Shown one piece after another: positions 1 to 8,268 of a stretch of DNA of 35,546 nt. The stretch's first letter is position 1; each line of letters begins with the position of its first letter. The translations under genes and the position numbers were made by a program. This stretch comes from an uncultured Verrucomicrobiota bacterium (lineage in GTDB: Bacteria; Verrucomicrobiota; Verrucomicrobiia; Limisphaerales; UBA9464): assembly GCA_903842505.1 (NCBI GenBank), contig CAIMMI010000058.1, positions 1 to 35,546 on the forward strand. The letters run 5' to 3'. The notes under the pieces were generated by a model that had not been told where the DNA came from, made no database searches, and was given only the letters and a program-made list of their open reading frames with translations.

Positions 1-1186
1 GCGGGGGACGATCGGCCAGTTGCATGTGTGGGATGGCGGGCGGGTTGAGTCCTCGGGTCAGGCCGGACAATACGGGCCGGCGAAGAAGGTGAGCGCGGGC
101 CTGCCGAAGCCGCGGGGACGTGGGACGGCGGTTTATCTGCCGGCGCTGGGTGCAGGACCGACGGATGTCCCGGAATTGAGGGATCACATCCGGGTGGGGA
201 GCCGCAAGGCGGGGTGGAAGGTGCGGTTCCACAAGGACGCGCCGCTGTTGGGTGTACGGACAGCCAATGTGGTCTTCGAGGACAAGCCGCGGTTCATCCT
301 TTCGGAACACCTGAGCTACGAGTTGTTCCGGCGGTCGCGGGTGATGACGCCGCATTCCGATGTGGTGCGATGGGTGCACAACGGCGTTTCGGAAGGTTAT
401 CACCTGCTGGTGGAGCAGCCGAATCAGGCGTTCCTGGCGCGTCACCAGCGGGATCCGGCCGGGAACCTGTTCAAGCTGCTGTGGTACGGCCAAGGGTTGG
501 TCGGACAGCACGAGAAGAAGAACAACCCGACGACGGGGCACGCAGACCTGCGGGCGCTGGTACAGGGGTTGGCGGCGGAGCGGGGTGGGCCGACGTGGGA
601 TTTCGTGCAGGCGAACTTCGCGGTGGAACCTACCATTGACTACTACGTCGTCAGCCACTGCATCCAGAACTGGGACGGCTACTTCAACAACTACTTCGCC
701 TACCACGCTCCCGGTGCCGGCGGTCGCTGGGAGATCATCCCCTGGGACGAGGACAAGACGTGGGGTGACTACGACGGCGGTCCCCGGAAGTACGACTGGT
801 ACAGTATGCCGCTGACGTATGGCATGACGGGAGACCAACCGCCGTCGGGCGGCGGAAACTGGACGGGGGGTGGGTTCGGACCGGGGATGTGGTGGCGTCC
901 GGGCGGGTGGTTCAGTGGCCCCTTGCTGGCGCAGAAGGAGTTCCGGGCGCGGTTCCTCAAGCGGTTGCGGGAATTCGCGGAGCGCGAATTTACCGAGGAA
1001 CGGTTCCGACCGGTGATCGATGACCTGGAAAAGCGGATGGAATCCGAAGTTCGCCACCGGGCGGAGGTTCGGGGTTCGACGGAGGAGAGCCTGCTTCGCC
1101 AGTTTCACGCTGACATGGATTCGTTCCGGCGGCAGTTGACCGGGCGCCGGGCGTTCCTGCTCCGGGAGCTTTCGAAGGCGCCGTGA
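1..1186 (+). CDS. CotH kinase family protein, 5' end outside the window
   Basis: The reading frame is already open at the left edge (first full codon at base 2), so the N-terminus is missing and about 394 residues remain. The stretch from about base 205 (GWKVRFHKD) through the region around base 650 (DYYVVSHCIQNWDGYFNN) and the acidic motif WDEDKTWGDYD near base 743 is typical of CotH-type atypical protein kinases. In that family the late Asp residues bind metal and the core phosphorylates secreted proteins. A Gly/Trp-rich insertion follows (bases 840-930). The C-terminus is helical and charged, with no membrane segment. In PVC bacteria such genes usually encode large secreted proteins with extra domains upstream, which cannot be seen here. 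The TTG at base 20 is not a convincing start because the frame continues upstream. The family is clear; kinase activity and substrate are not known. Confidence 0.85.
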   Translation, partial: RGTIGQLHVWDGGRVESSGQAGQYGPAKKVSAGLPKPRGRGTAVYLPALGAGPTDVPELRDHIRVGSRKAGWKVRFHKDAPLLGVRTANVVFEDKPRFILSEHLSYELFRRSRVMTPHSDVVRWVHNGVSEGYHLLVEQPNQAFLARHQRDPAGNLFKLLWYGQGLVGQHEKKNNPTTGHADLRALVQGLAAERGGPTWDFVQANFAVEPTIDYYVVSHCIQNWDGYFNNYFAYHAPGAGGRWEIIPWDEDKTWGDYDGGPRKYDWYSMPLTYGMTGDQPPSGGGNWTGGGFGPGMWWRPGGWFSGPLLAQKEFRARFLKRLREFAEREFTEERFRPVIDDLEKRMESEVRHRAEVRGSTEESLLRQFHADMDSFRRQLTGRRAFLLRELSKAP

Positions 1187-1740
1187 ACCTGGAACGGAGT
1201 CGGTTGCCTCACGGGGCGGATGCATGAGTCGCAGTCGCACCCGGGGCGGTAGGTGCGGGTTGGGTGGTTGGGTGCAATCCGTGGAGAACTTCCGCGCTCG
1301 GCCGGGATTCGGGGGTGTTTTTGGCGTTTTTTGGTTAAAGTGCTTTGGATCAATCGGATGAGAGTTCTATCCGGATGGGGATTGAGGAAGGTTTTGTGGG
1401 GTTCTTCCTGACGTGGATTGGGTATTTGTGTGGTATTTTTGGGCACTCATTGGCCTTGCGTGGCGCAATCCATCCCTGCGAAAACATCCAATCACTTGGA
1501 TGTGTGCAAAGCTCCAAGGTGCGAAGAAGGGGACAGGGCTTCGAGAAGCGGTCGGTCGATCGCTTCGAGGAAAGCGCTGAATCGGAGGATTCCAGGTTGT
1601 TGTGTCGCAACAGCGCCTGATGAGGCCTTCGGAGAGAACAGACCCGTGGTCGGGTGGCAGGAGCCGCCAACGCTGTCGTCAATAACCCTTCAACGTGCCT
1701 CGTCAGAATTGTCCACACAGGCGCCAACACACGAGGTCAC
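1187..1740. other. 554-nt gap upstream of the SdrD-like gene
   Basis: No coding pattern is convincing here; short open frames on both strands lack recognisable protein features. The part from about 1310 to 1480 is noticeably richer in A+T than the rest of the window, so promoter elements for the downstream giant gene may lie there, but no clear -35/-10 pair could be fixed. A small hairpin (CGCACC 1236-1241 with GGTGCG 1252-1257) has no T-run. An ACACAGG heptamer at 1715-1721 lies about 20 bases before the ATG at 1741 and recurs in the tolQ leader. The frame of the next gene runs back to 1654, but that extension would put about 29 extra residues before a normal signal peptide. Confidence 0.5.
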
Positions 1741-4700
1741 ATGAAAACGTTGCTAAACAGTCGGGCATGGGGTGCTTGGCGAACTTTTGGGACGCTGCTC
1801 GCGCTGCTGGTCGCCAGTTGGGCACAGGGGGCGCAGACAAGCTTCTCCAGCACCCTTTCGCTCCAAGCAACGGGTTGGACCAACACGGTATCGCTTCAGC
1901 AGTTTGACAGTGCGTGGGGAACGCTGCAGTCGGTAACGATTCAAGTCGCGAGCACCTTCCGCTCGAGTTCCCGGGTTGAAAACGTGACGGCGGTTCCGGC
2001 CCCGGGAACCATTTCCGGTGCCTTGGGCTCCATCATCGTTTTTGATTCGTCAGCGCAAGCCTTGGTTTCGGCGGCGCCGGAGGTGAGGTTCATAAACAAC
2101 CTCGCGGCCTACGACGGCGTTGCGGACTTTGGTGGTTCGTATGGATTGGCGTCGGGTGTCTCGAATCCGCCCCGTACAAGGAGTGCCACCGCATCGCAGG
2201 TGTTGCTGTCGCCTTACGCCGCGTTTGAGGGTAGTGGATGGGTCAGCTTGACGGTCGCCGCCACGGCTACAGGCTTCTGCGTTGGCCCCGAGAATTACCT
2301 CATTCAGGTAACCCCCGAGATGGGGGCAACTGTGACCGTCACCTATGACTATCTGGCGCCAGTTGCCCAGGCCGGCATCGGTGACCTGGTTTGGAACGAC
2401 TACAATGGCAACGGCGGCCGTGAACCCGGCGAGCCGGGCCTCGCAGGCGTGACGGTGTCGCTTCTTGGAGCCGATGGACTTCCGGTTGCGGATGTTTGGC
2501 CGACCGTGACCGATGCGGATGGATATTACAGCTTTTCAGGGATTCCCGCGGGTCAGTACTACGTGGTCATCGAGCCTCCGGTGGGATTCAGCCCGACCTA
2601 CGATATCGACTTTGTCGACGCTTCGAACTCGGCCTATGTGGATCTGTCGGCGGGCACCTATCTGGACTCGGTTGATTTCGGCTTGGCCCAGTTCAGCACC
2701 GTCGGTGACCGTGTGTGGGTTGATACCAATGGCAACGGGGCCCAGGACGCGGACGAGACCGGACTCTCCGGTGTGACGGTGGAGCTTCGGGACCTATCCG
2801 GTGCGGTGATCGCGTCAGTGCCGACGGACGTCAATGGCACCTATGGCTTCTGGGGCTTGGTTGCTGGGACCTACACGATTGCCGTCGTCGGTGAGCCTCC
2901 CGGGTATGTGGCTACGTGGGATGCAGATGGGGTGGAAACGCCTTCATCGACGCAGGTGACGTTGAATCCGGGTGAAGTGATCGACGCGATCGATTTCGGT
3001 TTCCAGCCGCGAAATGCCTCCATTGGTGACCGGGTTTGGCAGGACCGCGACGCCAATGGCGTCCAGGACGCATCTGAACCGGGTCTGGCTGGGGTGACTG
3101 TGGAGCTTCGGTTGGCGGTTGACCAATCGCTCGTGGGTACGGCGGTGACGGATGCCAATGGTTTCTATGGATTCACCGGGTTGGCCGCGGGCGACTACCT
3201 CGTGGTGGTCTTGGCCCCGGCCGGGTATCAGGCGACCTCTGATTTTGACGGTGCGGGCTCGGCCAATCAGACCCAGGTTGTCCTGGCTTCCGAGGAAGTC
3301 TGGAGCAACGTGGACTTTGGATACGCGGGCGGGCGGGTGGGTGATCGTGTGTGGTCGGATGCCAACGCGGACGGGGTTCAGGACTCCGGCGAGCCTGGGA
3401 TCGTAGGAGCCACGGTGACCCTCTCGACGGGGGCAACGACAACGACGGATTCCAATGGCTATTACAGCTTCCTGGATCTTCCGGCGGGCACCTACACCGT
3501 CACGGTGAGTGTGCCGGCGGGTTGGGTGGCAACGTTTGACCGGGACGGGATCACGACGGTGGGTACGTCGGAGGTCACGCTGGGTTCGGGCGGGTTGATC
3601 GACTCGGTAGACTTCGGCTACCAGGAGCGCACGGCGTCGGTGGGTGACCGTGTGTGGAGCGACAGCAATGGAGATGGGGTGCAGCAGTCGGGTGAGACCG
3701 GCATCGAGGGTGTTGTGGTCGAACTTCGGAATGCGGTCGGGGACACCGTGATCGGGTCGATGACGACGGATGCGAATGGGTTCTTCCAGTTCCAGAATCT
3801 TGCGGCAGGAACTTACTCGGTCTGGGCCACCCAACCGGTGCGCCACCTTCCGACCTTTGATTTCGATGGGGGCACCGTTCCGAACTCGACGACCGTTGTT
3901 TTGACGACCGGCGAGGCCCGAAACGACGTCGACTTCGGCTATCAGCCGCTTGGAACGATCGGTAACCTGGTCTGGCTCGATCTGGACGCGAATGGTTCCT
4001 TTGACTCCGTCACGGAGCCGGGTCTGGGCGGGGTGACGGTGACCGTGTCCGGAACGGGCGGCACCTTCACGACGGTGACGGATGAGAACGGTAGCTACCT
4101 CTTCGATAGCCTTCCGCCGGGAACCTACACGGTCAGCGTCACGCCTCCGCCCGGAGTCGAGGCGGTCTACGACTTCGATGGAACCGGGACTCCGGACCTC
4201 TCTACGGTCACACTGACTGCGGGCGGCGAGAATCTGGACGTGGATTTTGGATACAACATCGGAGCCAACTTGCTGACGGCGGACATTGTGGGTCGCGTCT
4301 GGGGCGATGCCAATGCGAGCGGCGTAGTGAACCCCTCAGAAGTGGGTTTGACGGGGCTCCCCGTCACTTTGTTGGACAATCTTGGCTCGGTGGTTTCGAC
4401 CGTCTTCACGGATGCTGCCGGATACTATTCCTTCCTTGGCGTTCCCCCGGGTTCGTACCGGGTATTGGTGGTCCCGGCTGCCTATTGGGGGCCGACCTTC
4501 GATACCGATGGCACGGGTACGCCGAGTTCGACGGTCGCTACGGTCAGCGCGGGTCAGGTACTTTCTGGTATCGACTTCGGTTACCAGTACGCCCCGCCTC
4601 CGGGCAGCCTCCGGGACCGAGTGTGGATCGATGCGAATGGCAATGGTCTGCAGGACGCCGGTGAACTCGGTCTGGCCGGTGTGACGGTCCAGATCCGCGA

Positions 4701-7149
4701 TTCGAACGGCGCTCTTGTTGCCAATACAGTGACCGATGCCGATGGCAACTACAGTTTCCTGAGCCTCGCTGCCGGGACCTATCAGGTCACGATCCTGCCG
4801 CCGCAATACTATGACGCGACTGGCGATCTCGACGGCGTCAGCACGGCGAACACCACTGTTGTGGTGGTGGGGATTGGCCAGGAACGGACCGACGTCAACT
4901 TCGGCCTCACTTATAACCCACCTCCGGCCTTCGTCGGAGGCGCGTTCTGGAATGATGCCAACGGCAATGGCATTCGGGAGTCGTCCGAGTCGGGTTTCCC
5001 GGGAGTGGCGGTGACGTTGCGCAATGCGGGTGGCGGGGTGGTGGCTACGGTCACGACTGATGGCTCTGGGACCTATGCGTTTCGGGGTCTGGACGCTGGC
5101 GCCTACTCGCTTTCGATGGTGGCGCCGCAGTACTACGTCCCAACAAGTCTTCCCGATGGCGTTATCTCCCCCAACGGGACTTCGTTCACGCTCGCGGTTG
5201 GTCAGACCAATCTCGGACAGGCTCTCGGGCTCGTCTACTCGCCGCCCTTGGGCAGCATCGGTAATCGGGTGTGGGTCGATAATGGCAACGGCACCTTTGA
5301 TGTGGGAGAGAGCGGGTTGACCGGTGCGGTCGTGACCCTGAGCAATGGGTTGGGTCAAGTAATCCGCACCGTGACGGTGGGAGCCGACGGCCTCTACCTC
5401 TTTGGTAATCTCGCGGCGGGTACCTACACGGTGTCTGTGACTCCGCCGGCGAACTACTTCGCTACGGATGACCTGGACGGACTCGGCACGCCCAACGCCA
5501 CTCAGATCACGCTCCTCCCCGGCGAAAACCGCACGGATGTTGCGTTCACCTACGCTTATGTCGCTCCGGACCCGATGATCGGCCGAATCGGTGATCGTGT
5601 CTGGCTCGATTCGAATGGCAATGGCTTGCAGGATGGTTCGGAACCCGGCGTTGCCGGTGTGACGGTGCGATTGCTCAACAGTGCTGGCGTCGTGCTGGCA
5701 GCTGACACGACCGACTCCGCCGGAGCGTACGAGTTCGTGAATCTGGCTGGCGGTCAGTATCGGGTGACGGTCGACCAGCCTGCCGGGTACTCGCCGACCT
5801 ACGACTGGGACAGCGTTGCGACGGCCAACACGGCGGCGGTATTCCTCGTAGCCGGGACTGAAATCCTGGATGTCGACTTCGGCTATCTGCCTCCCAGTAC
5901 CGCCTCCATTGGCAACCGGGTGTGGATCGACGGCAACAGCAACGGTATCCAGGAATCAAACGAAGCCGGCCTCCCGTCGGTTTGGGTGGTCCTTGCAAAC
6001 TCCGCTGGAACGCCGGTGCGTACGAACATCACCACGTCCACGGGCGCTTACCTCTTCAGCGATCTTGCTCCCGGCACCTACACGGTAAGGGTGTTCCCCC
6101 CGGCCAACTACAGCCCGACCTGGGACGTTGATGGAGTCGGCACTGCCAACCGCGCCGCCGTGACGGTCGTTGCCGGGCAGTCACGCCTGGATGTCGATTT
6201 TGGTTATGTCGCCAGCGTCGGCACCGGCCGCATCGGTGACCTGGTCTGGATTGATGCCGATGGCGATGGCACCCGCGGCAGCGAGTCGGGTCTGCCCAAC
6301 GCGACGGTGCGCCTCTTTGATGCGACCGGTTACCTGCTGGCCACTCGGCAAACCGATTCAAATGGTCGCTATCAGTTCACCGGCCTCGTCGCCAGCACCT
6401 ATCGGGTTACGGTGACCCCTCCGTCCGGTTACACGCCGACGTACGATCTGGACACCATCCTGACGCCGCAAACCGCGACCGTGACGCTCACCGCCGGACA
6501 GACCCGCAACGATGTCGACTTCGGTTACATCCGCTACAGCGGTCATGGCGGCGGATGCGACACGGACGACGACAAGGACAAGGACGGCGACAAGGACAAG
6601 GATAAGGATAAGGACGGTGACAAGGACAAGGACGGCGACAAGGACGACGACAAGGATGGTTCCGGCAGCGGTAGCAGTGGTGGGGAATCCTGCTACCGGA
6701 ATGGTGGCAACACTGGAATCCGATGCACGCCGACCTACTGGCGCGGTGAGGGACAGTATGATCTGCGGCCCTACGATTTCGCGGTACTCTGCCAGCTTCG
6801 GTTGGTGAACGACAATGGATCGGATCGCGACTTCAACTCGAACTACAGTTCGAATAAATCGAGCCTGGCGAGTTGGTTGAACTCCACCTCGACGTCGAAC
6901 ATGGCCCGCTCCCTATCGGTGCAGCTGGCCTGCTTCCAATTGAACGTCCTGCACGGCTGCTACCGGTCTTCCAGCCTGGTTGCCACGCCGGGGATCGGGG
7001 CTGGTCGCATGACGGCGGGTCAGTTGATCGAGGCGTGCAATAACGCCCTGAATGCCGACTCCAATACTCCGGTGGGTGATCCCAACCGGGTGATGCAGGA
7101 ACGCCTGCGCAACGCGCTCGACGCCTGCAATCAGGCCGCACGGCGCTGA
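1741..7149 (+). CDS. Giant secreted protein with 13 SdrD B-like domains
   Basis: This 1,802-residue protein starts at ATG 1741, because the residues after it form a signal peptide (basic start, hydrophobic TLLALLVASWAQGA, probable cleavage after Ala31). Residues 32-205 resemble the choice-of-anchor E head domain. Thirteen domains of about 105 residues follow, beginning near residues 212, 321, 428, 533, 634, 740, 850, 957, 1065, 1173, 1283, 1390 and 1498. Each opens with (I/V)G-(D/N)-x-VW, a D-x-N-G-N-G-type loop and an E-x-G turn, and closes with a V-D-F-G-Y-type strand. This is the SdrD B / Cna-B-like fold, whose acidic loop binds calcium in known members. A linker of alternating Asp and Lys (about residues 1607-1640) leads to a cysteine-rich tail. 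There is no LPXTG or PEP-CTERM signal, as expected for a didermic cell. It probably acts as an extended surface or matrix protein; function is inferred. Confidence 0.9.
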   Translation: MKTLLNSRAWGAWRTFGTLLALLVASWAQGAQTSFSSTLSLQATGWTNTVSLQQFDSAWGTLQSVTIQVASTFRSSSRVENVTAVPAPGTISGALGSIIVFDSSAQALVSAAPEVRFINNLAAYDGVADFGGSYGLASGVSNPPRTRSATASQVLLSPYAAFEGSGWVSLTVAATATGFCVGPENYLIQVTPEMGATVTVTYDYLAPVAQAGIGDLVWNDYNGNGGREPGEPGLAGVTVSLLGADGLPVADVWPTVTDADGYYSFSGIPAGQYYVVIEPPVGFSPTYDIDFVDASNSAYVDLSAGTYLDSVDFGLAQFSTVGDRVWVDTNGNGAQDADETGLSGVTVELRDLSGAVIASVPTDVNGTYGFWGLVAGTYTIAVVGEPPGYVATWDADGVETPSSTQVTLNPGEVIDAIDFGFQPRNASIGDRVWQDRDANGVQDASEPGLAGVTVELRLAVDQSLVGTAVTDANGFYGFTGLAAGDYLVVVLAPAGYQATSDFDGAGSANQTQVVLASEEVWSNVDFGYAGGRVGDRVWSDANADGVQDSGEPGIVGATVTLSTGATTTTDSNGYYSFLDLPAGTYTVTVSVPAGWVATFDRDGITTVGTSEVTLGSGGLIDSVDFGYQERTASVGDRVWSDSNGDGVQQSGETGIEGVVVELRNAVGDTVIGSMTTDANGFFQFQNLAAGTYSVWATQPVRHLPTFDFDGGTVPNSTTVVLTTGEARNDVDFGYQPLGTIGNLVWLDLDANGSFDSVTEPGLGGVTVTVSGTGGTFTTVTDENGSYLFDSLPPGTYTVSVTPPPGVEAVYDFDGTGTPDLSTVTLTAGGENLDVDFGYNIGANLLTADIVGRVWGDANASGVVNPSEVGLTGLPVTLLDNLGSVVSTVFTDAAGYYSFLGVPPGSYRVLVVPAAYWGPTFDTDGTGTPSSTVATVSAGQVLSGIDFGYQYAPPPGSLRDRVWIDANGNGLQDAGELGLAGVTVQIRDSNGALVANTVTDADGNYSFLSLAAGTYQVTILPPQYYDATGDLDGVSTANTTVVVVGIGQERTDVNFGLTYNPPPAFVGGAFWNDANGNGIRESSESGFPGVAVTLRNAGGGVVATVTTDGSGTYAFRGLDAGAYSLSMVAPQYYVPTSLPDGVISPNGTSFTLAVGQTNLGQALGLVYSPPLGSIGNRVWVDNGNGTFDVGESGLTGAVVTLSNGLGQVIRTVTVGADGLYLFGNLAAGTYTVSVTPPANYFATDDLDGLGTPNATQITLLPGENRTDVAFTYAYVAPDPMIGRIGDRVWLDSNGNGLQDGSEPGVAGVTVRLLNSAGVVLAADTTDSAGAYEFVNLAGGQYRVTVDQPAGYSPTYDWDSVATANTAAVFLVAGTEILDVDFGYLPPSTASIGNRVWIDGNSNGIQESNEAGLPSVWVVLANSAGTPVRTNITTSTGAYLFSDLAPGTYTVRVFPPANYSPTWDVDGVGTANRAAVTVVAGQSRLDVDFGYVASVGTGRIGDLVWIDADGDGTRGSESGLPNATVRLFDATGYLLATRQTDSNGRYQFTGLVASTYRVTVTPPSGYTPTYDLDTILTPQTATVTLTAGQTRNDVDFGYIRYSGHGGGCDTDDDKDKDGDKDKDKDKDGDKDKDGDKDDDKDGSGSGSSGGESCYRNGGNTGIRCTPTYWRGEGQYDLRPYDFAVLCQLRLVNDNGSDRDFNSNYSSNKSSLASWLNSTSTSNMARSLSVQLACFQLNVLHGCYRSSSLVATPGIGAGRMTAGQLIEACNNALNADSNTPVGDPNRVMQERLRNALDACNQAARR
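2374..6537 (+). repeat. Thirteen tandem SdrD B-like domain repeats
   Basis: Domain starts lie at about 2374, 2701, 3022, 3337, 3640, 3958, 4288, 4609, 4933, 5257, 5587, 5908 and 6232, a period of 300-330 bases. Copies share protein motifs (VGDRVW, NGNGxQD, GTYxVxVxPPxxYxPTxDxDG, DVDFGY) but the DNA is well diverged, so the array is old rather than freshly expanded. The ninth copy (VGGAFW) and the seventh (VGRVW, one residue shorter) depart most from the pattern. Confidence 0.9.
6559..6659 (+). repeat. Asp/Lys low-complexity tract inside the SdrD-like gene
   Basis: About 100 bases of degenerate GACAAGGACGGC-type units encode alternating D-K and D-K-D-G. The tract joins the last SdrD B-like domain to the C-terminal domain. 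Such DNA is prone to slippage, and because units are multiples of three, length changes would keep frame. The Asp spacing could bind calcium, which is inference. Confidence 0.85.
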
Positions 7150-7180
7150 GCCGGATTTGGTTTTGCTGCGGTCCACCATG

Positions 7181-7212
7181 CCCGGGAGTGCCCCACTCCC
7201 GGGCGTTTTGAT
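7181..7212 (+). terminator. Terminator after the SdrD-like gene
   Basis: A perfect 9-bp stem (CCCGGGAGT 7181-7189, ACTCCCGGG 7195-7203) with loop GCCCC is followed by CGTTTTGATTTT. It lies 31 bases after the stop codon. The Ts are interrupted, but stem and position fit an intrinsic terminator. Confidence 0.75.
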
Positions 7213-7333
7213 TTTCCGGACGTGGTGCTTTCGCCGTCTGGTTCGACTGAACTCATGCCCACTTCAGGAGTGAACCAGCCCGCAAGCCAGTCCTGGCCAA
7301 CGGATGCGCACGGGATGCAGGACTCGGGGTTTT

Positions 7334-7410
7334 GGACAGGATGAACAAGATGGACAGGATGTTTGCGGGCGTCCTCTCTGCTCGGAGCCATCCAGTAAAT
7401 CCTGTTGATC
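7334..7410. repeat. REP-like ACAGGAT inverted repeat
   Basis: Arm one (7334-7361) carries ACAGGAT twice, separated by GAACAAGATGG. Arm two (7389-7410), read on the other strand, carries AACAGGAT followed by TTACTGGATG. The last 18 bases of arm one pair with arm two at about 14 of 18 positions around a 27-nt loop. The element sits between two convergent genes, the usual place for REP-type extragenic palindromes. Dispersal in the genome cannot be seen from one copy. Confidence 0.55.
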
Positions 7411-7441
7411 GACGGAGAGCTCGCCCCACCGTCCCTGTCCT

Positions 7442-8131
7442 CTACTTGAGCTTCTCGGCTGGAGCGTTGGCGCCGCTGGCTGCGGGGCGGTTGGGGTTTG
7501 TCCGACTGACGGACGTGGCGTTCGTGGGGTGGCTGGCGGATGCGGGATTCGGCATCCGGTACTGGCCCGTGATTCGAAAATCGGCGAGGCGATCTTCCTC
7601 CTGCGTGCCCCTGCCAATGTTGTGGAGGACCATCCTTCGGCCGGAGGCCGAGGACCGATCGCTCACGATCATGATGTGGGGAAGGTTGGGGGGGACGATG
7701 CAGGTCACGAGGTCTCCTGCTGCGAAGGTCCGGACGCCATCCTTGGGTTCGATCTCCCAGCCGCTCCGTTTGAAGTAGGTCTGCAGGTTGGGGACGCGGC
7801 GGTGGTCGATGTTCGGATCGGGCTTTTTCAGGCACCAGTTCTTTGGGTACTGGGCGAAGTTCTGTTTCATGTCCTCATGCACCCGTTGCTGGAGGTCGAT
7901 TCCCGGTCCGGTGCGCAAGGCCCGGATGACGACGTCGGTGCAGACGCCGGACTCGAGGGCGACGTCACCGCTGGGGTAGTCGAGCTTCCGATACGCAGGT
8001 TCGTACCGGACGGTCTTGCCGATCTGAGAGCGGGCGGCGGTGACGAGGTTGGTGGGCCCTGGTGTGAGACCTGCGCCGAGGCAAAGAGCGGAGAGGAGAA
8101 GGGTGGATCCGATTTGGAAAAGCCGGTTCAT
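7442..8131 (-). CDS. Exported DUF1287 (YijF-like) protein
   Basis: This 229-residue protein begins at the ATG at 8131, which opens a normal signal peptide (MNRLFQIGSTLLLSALCLGA); the in-frame ATG at 8179 adds 16 polar residues and is less likely. The core matches the DUF1287 family: GDVALESGVCTDVVIRALR (Cys64, Asp66), the HEDM and YPKNW segments, PNIDHRRVPNLQTYF and LPHIMIVSD (His152). Spacing of the conserved Cys and His resembles papain-like NlpC/P60 folds, so a periplasmic hydrolase or amidase role is possible, but no reaction is established for the family. The last 35 residues are Pro/Ala/Asn-rich and look disordered. It follows the large cytochrome gene by 137 bases on the same strand, so co-transcription is possible. 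Confidence 0.85.
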   Translation of the reverse strand: MNRLFQIGSTLLLSALCLGAGLTPGPTNLVTAARSQIGKTVRYEPAYRKLDYPSGDVALESGVCTDVVIRALRTGPGIDLQQRVHEDMKQNFAQYPKNWCLKKPDPNIDHRRVPNLQTYFKRSGWEIEPKDGVRTFAAGDLVTCIVPPNLPHIMIVSDRSSASGRRMVLHNIGRGTQEEDRLADFRITGQYRMPNPASASHPTNATSVSRTNPNRPAASGANAPAEKLK

Positions 8132-8268
8132 GGGGACTTCGTTGCTTCGCGTGTTTTGAGGCGAAGCAAGCTGTTCCACGTCACTTCCTCGATTTCGGCG
8201 GGGAAGGCTCGGTTCCTGCAGGAGTGGTTGATGGTTCCGGAAGCTCCGAGATCGCCTTGTGAAGTCCT

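Noticed and set aside
1618-1740. Possible riboswitch before the SdrD-like gene (CCGTGGTCGGGTGGCAGGAG region)
   Set aside because: Compared by eye with cyclic di-GMP, SAM, cobalamin and glycine motifs; none of the conserved cores is present.
2944-5358. Minus-strand frames of 300-340 residues opposite the SdrD-like repeats
   Set aside because: Their periodic Arg/His-rich sequence follows from the repeated coding strand.
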